From Leptolyngbya sp. SIO1E4 (GTDB lineage Bacteria > Cyanobacteriota > Cyanobacteriia > Phormidesmidales > Phormidesmidaceae), in assembly GCA_010672825.2 (NCBI GenBank), contig JAAHFU020000003.1, positions 186,001 to 250,000 of the forward strand: DNA of 64,000 nt, in the 5' to 3' direction. The notes below the pieces were generated by a model that worked only from the letters and a program-made list of their open reading frames with translations, ran no database searches and had not been told where the DNA came from. The position numbers and the translations under genes were made by a program. Positions 63,475-64,000 of the stretch are shown here, piece after piece; the stretch's first letter is position 1, and each line of letters begins with the position of its first letter.

Positions 63475-64000
63475 GGTCAACCTCAAAACGAAATGCAAGT
63501 CTATATGTAGGAGTTCTGCTATCACAGAATTATGAATGCAGGCCTTGGGTGCTCGGCGTAAAGGATCCCTGAGTTGAACCCTGGGCAAATAGGCTTAAGC
63601 CGGTGAAAGCAGCTTTTACCGAGAAGCGCTAAAAACCTAGCTACAGAAAGGGTGATCAGCCATGGGAACCGATACTTTTTGAGAGCCACACAAAGCCTCA
63701 AGTTAGCATTCTACATGGCTAAGCCCCCCAACATTGAGGACGAACCGCTTTCGGCGCACAACGTAACGAAATGTTTTAGAGCTCCGATTTTCACTTCAAT
63801 CGTGGAACGCTGCCAATTGAGGAAAATAGCCTGATTTCAGCGATTTGCCCCGGTTGTAGAGGCCTCGCTGCCCCTTAGCTCACACCTGGCGATCGCTCAC
63901 GCTTTGTAAAGCATTCCTGCAGAGCGCCTCTATATCCCCCTTCTGTTTGGGGCCAAATCCTGATCGTTTATCTGTTGTCTGGAAAAACCAGAGGCCCCCT
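63475..64000. other. psbO upstream region and right window edge
   Basis: The psbO promoter should lie near 63480-63600 but I cannot place boxes confidently. A short plus-strand frame (63652-63834) has no family resemblance or ribosome site. The last 300 bases contain one HIP1-like GCGATCGC and nothing recognisable. Confidence 0.5.

Noticed and set aside
63652-63834. 60-codon plus-strand frame upstream of psbO
   Set aside because: No ribosome site or recognisable motif; lies in the psbO promoter-side region.

Overview
The window is chromosomal DNA of a cyanobacterium, most likely a filamentous, Leptolyngbya-like one. It carries psbO (photosystem II manganese-stabilising protein), a beta-carbonic anhydrase, many GCGATCGC (HIP1) octamers, DnaA boxes of the cyanobacterial form TTTTCCACA, and several protein families conserved mainly in cyanobacteria (for example DUF2811). 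Genus is inference.

Layout. (1) 1-13.2 kb, host backbone: a giant multi-pass membrane protein open at the left edge (1-5219, minus), sfsA, a compact cluster of four TTTTCCACA boxes (candidate replication origin), a DUF2811 protein, an alkaline-phosphatase-superfamily enzyme with rmuC, a conserved hypothetical, an AlkB-like dioxygenase and a carbonic anhydrase. (2) 13.2-46.0 kb: an integrated mobile element of about 32.8 kb. An intact tRNA-Arg(CCU) marks the left end. A perfect 47-bp copy of its 3' half lies at 45993-46039, and a tyrosine integrase sits just inside the left end. The element encodes a TOPRIM/DUF3987 primase-helicase, a ribbon-helix-helix repressor candidate with a palindromic operator, a plus-strand run of membrane and transfer-like genes (P-loop ATPase, M23/lysozyme-like protein), a MobC/relaxase pair and a ParR/StbA-like small protein followed by a 440-bp array of 11-bp repeats. 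I see no VirB4, so it looks mobilisable rather than self-transmissible. (3) Cargo of the element: a PD-(D/E)xK nuclease, a dsRBD plus RNase III-like protein, a secreted TPR-CHAT protein, and (36.1-43.8 kb) an AT-richer conflict module. That module runs Trypco1, trypsin-like protease/NTPase, MoxR ATPase, vWA protein, pentapeptide-repeat membrane protein, with a convergent YcxB-like membrane protein, and is bracketed by two remnants of the same ISKra4-type transposase. A GNAT-like two-gene operon sits before the right att site. (4) 46.0-64 kb, host backbone with accessory loci: a BmpA-type lipoprotein and permease; a 1000-residue eCIS-core (DUF4157) protein with an NLS-like basic tract and an OTU-like C-terminus; two coiled-coil proteins; an SDR; mfd; a DUF4258/DUF2283 pair beside a broken antitoxin-like gene; a TIR-STAND-TPR protein; and psbO with a strong terminator.

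How it fits together. The integrase, attachment sites, primase, relaxase/MobC and coupling-ATPase candidate form a minimal integrate/replicate/mobilise core. The ParR-like gene beside a helically phased array suggests an StbA/parC-type segregation or transfer-control locus, which is the most distinctive non-coding signal here. The rest of the element is mostly defence or conflict cargo, matching the TIR-STAND and eCIS-type genes in the flanking chromosome.
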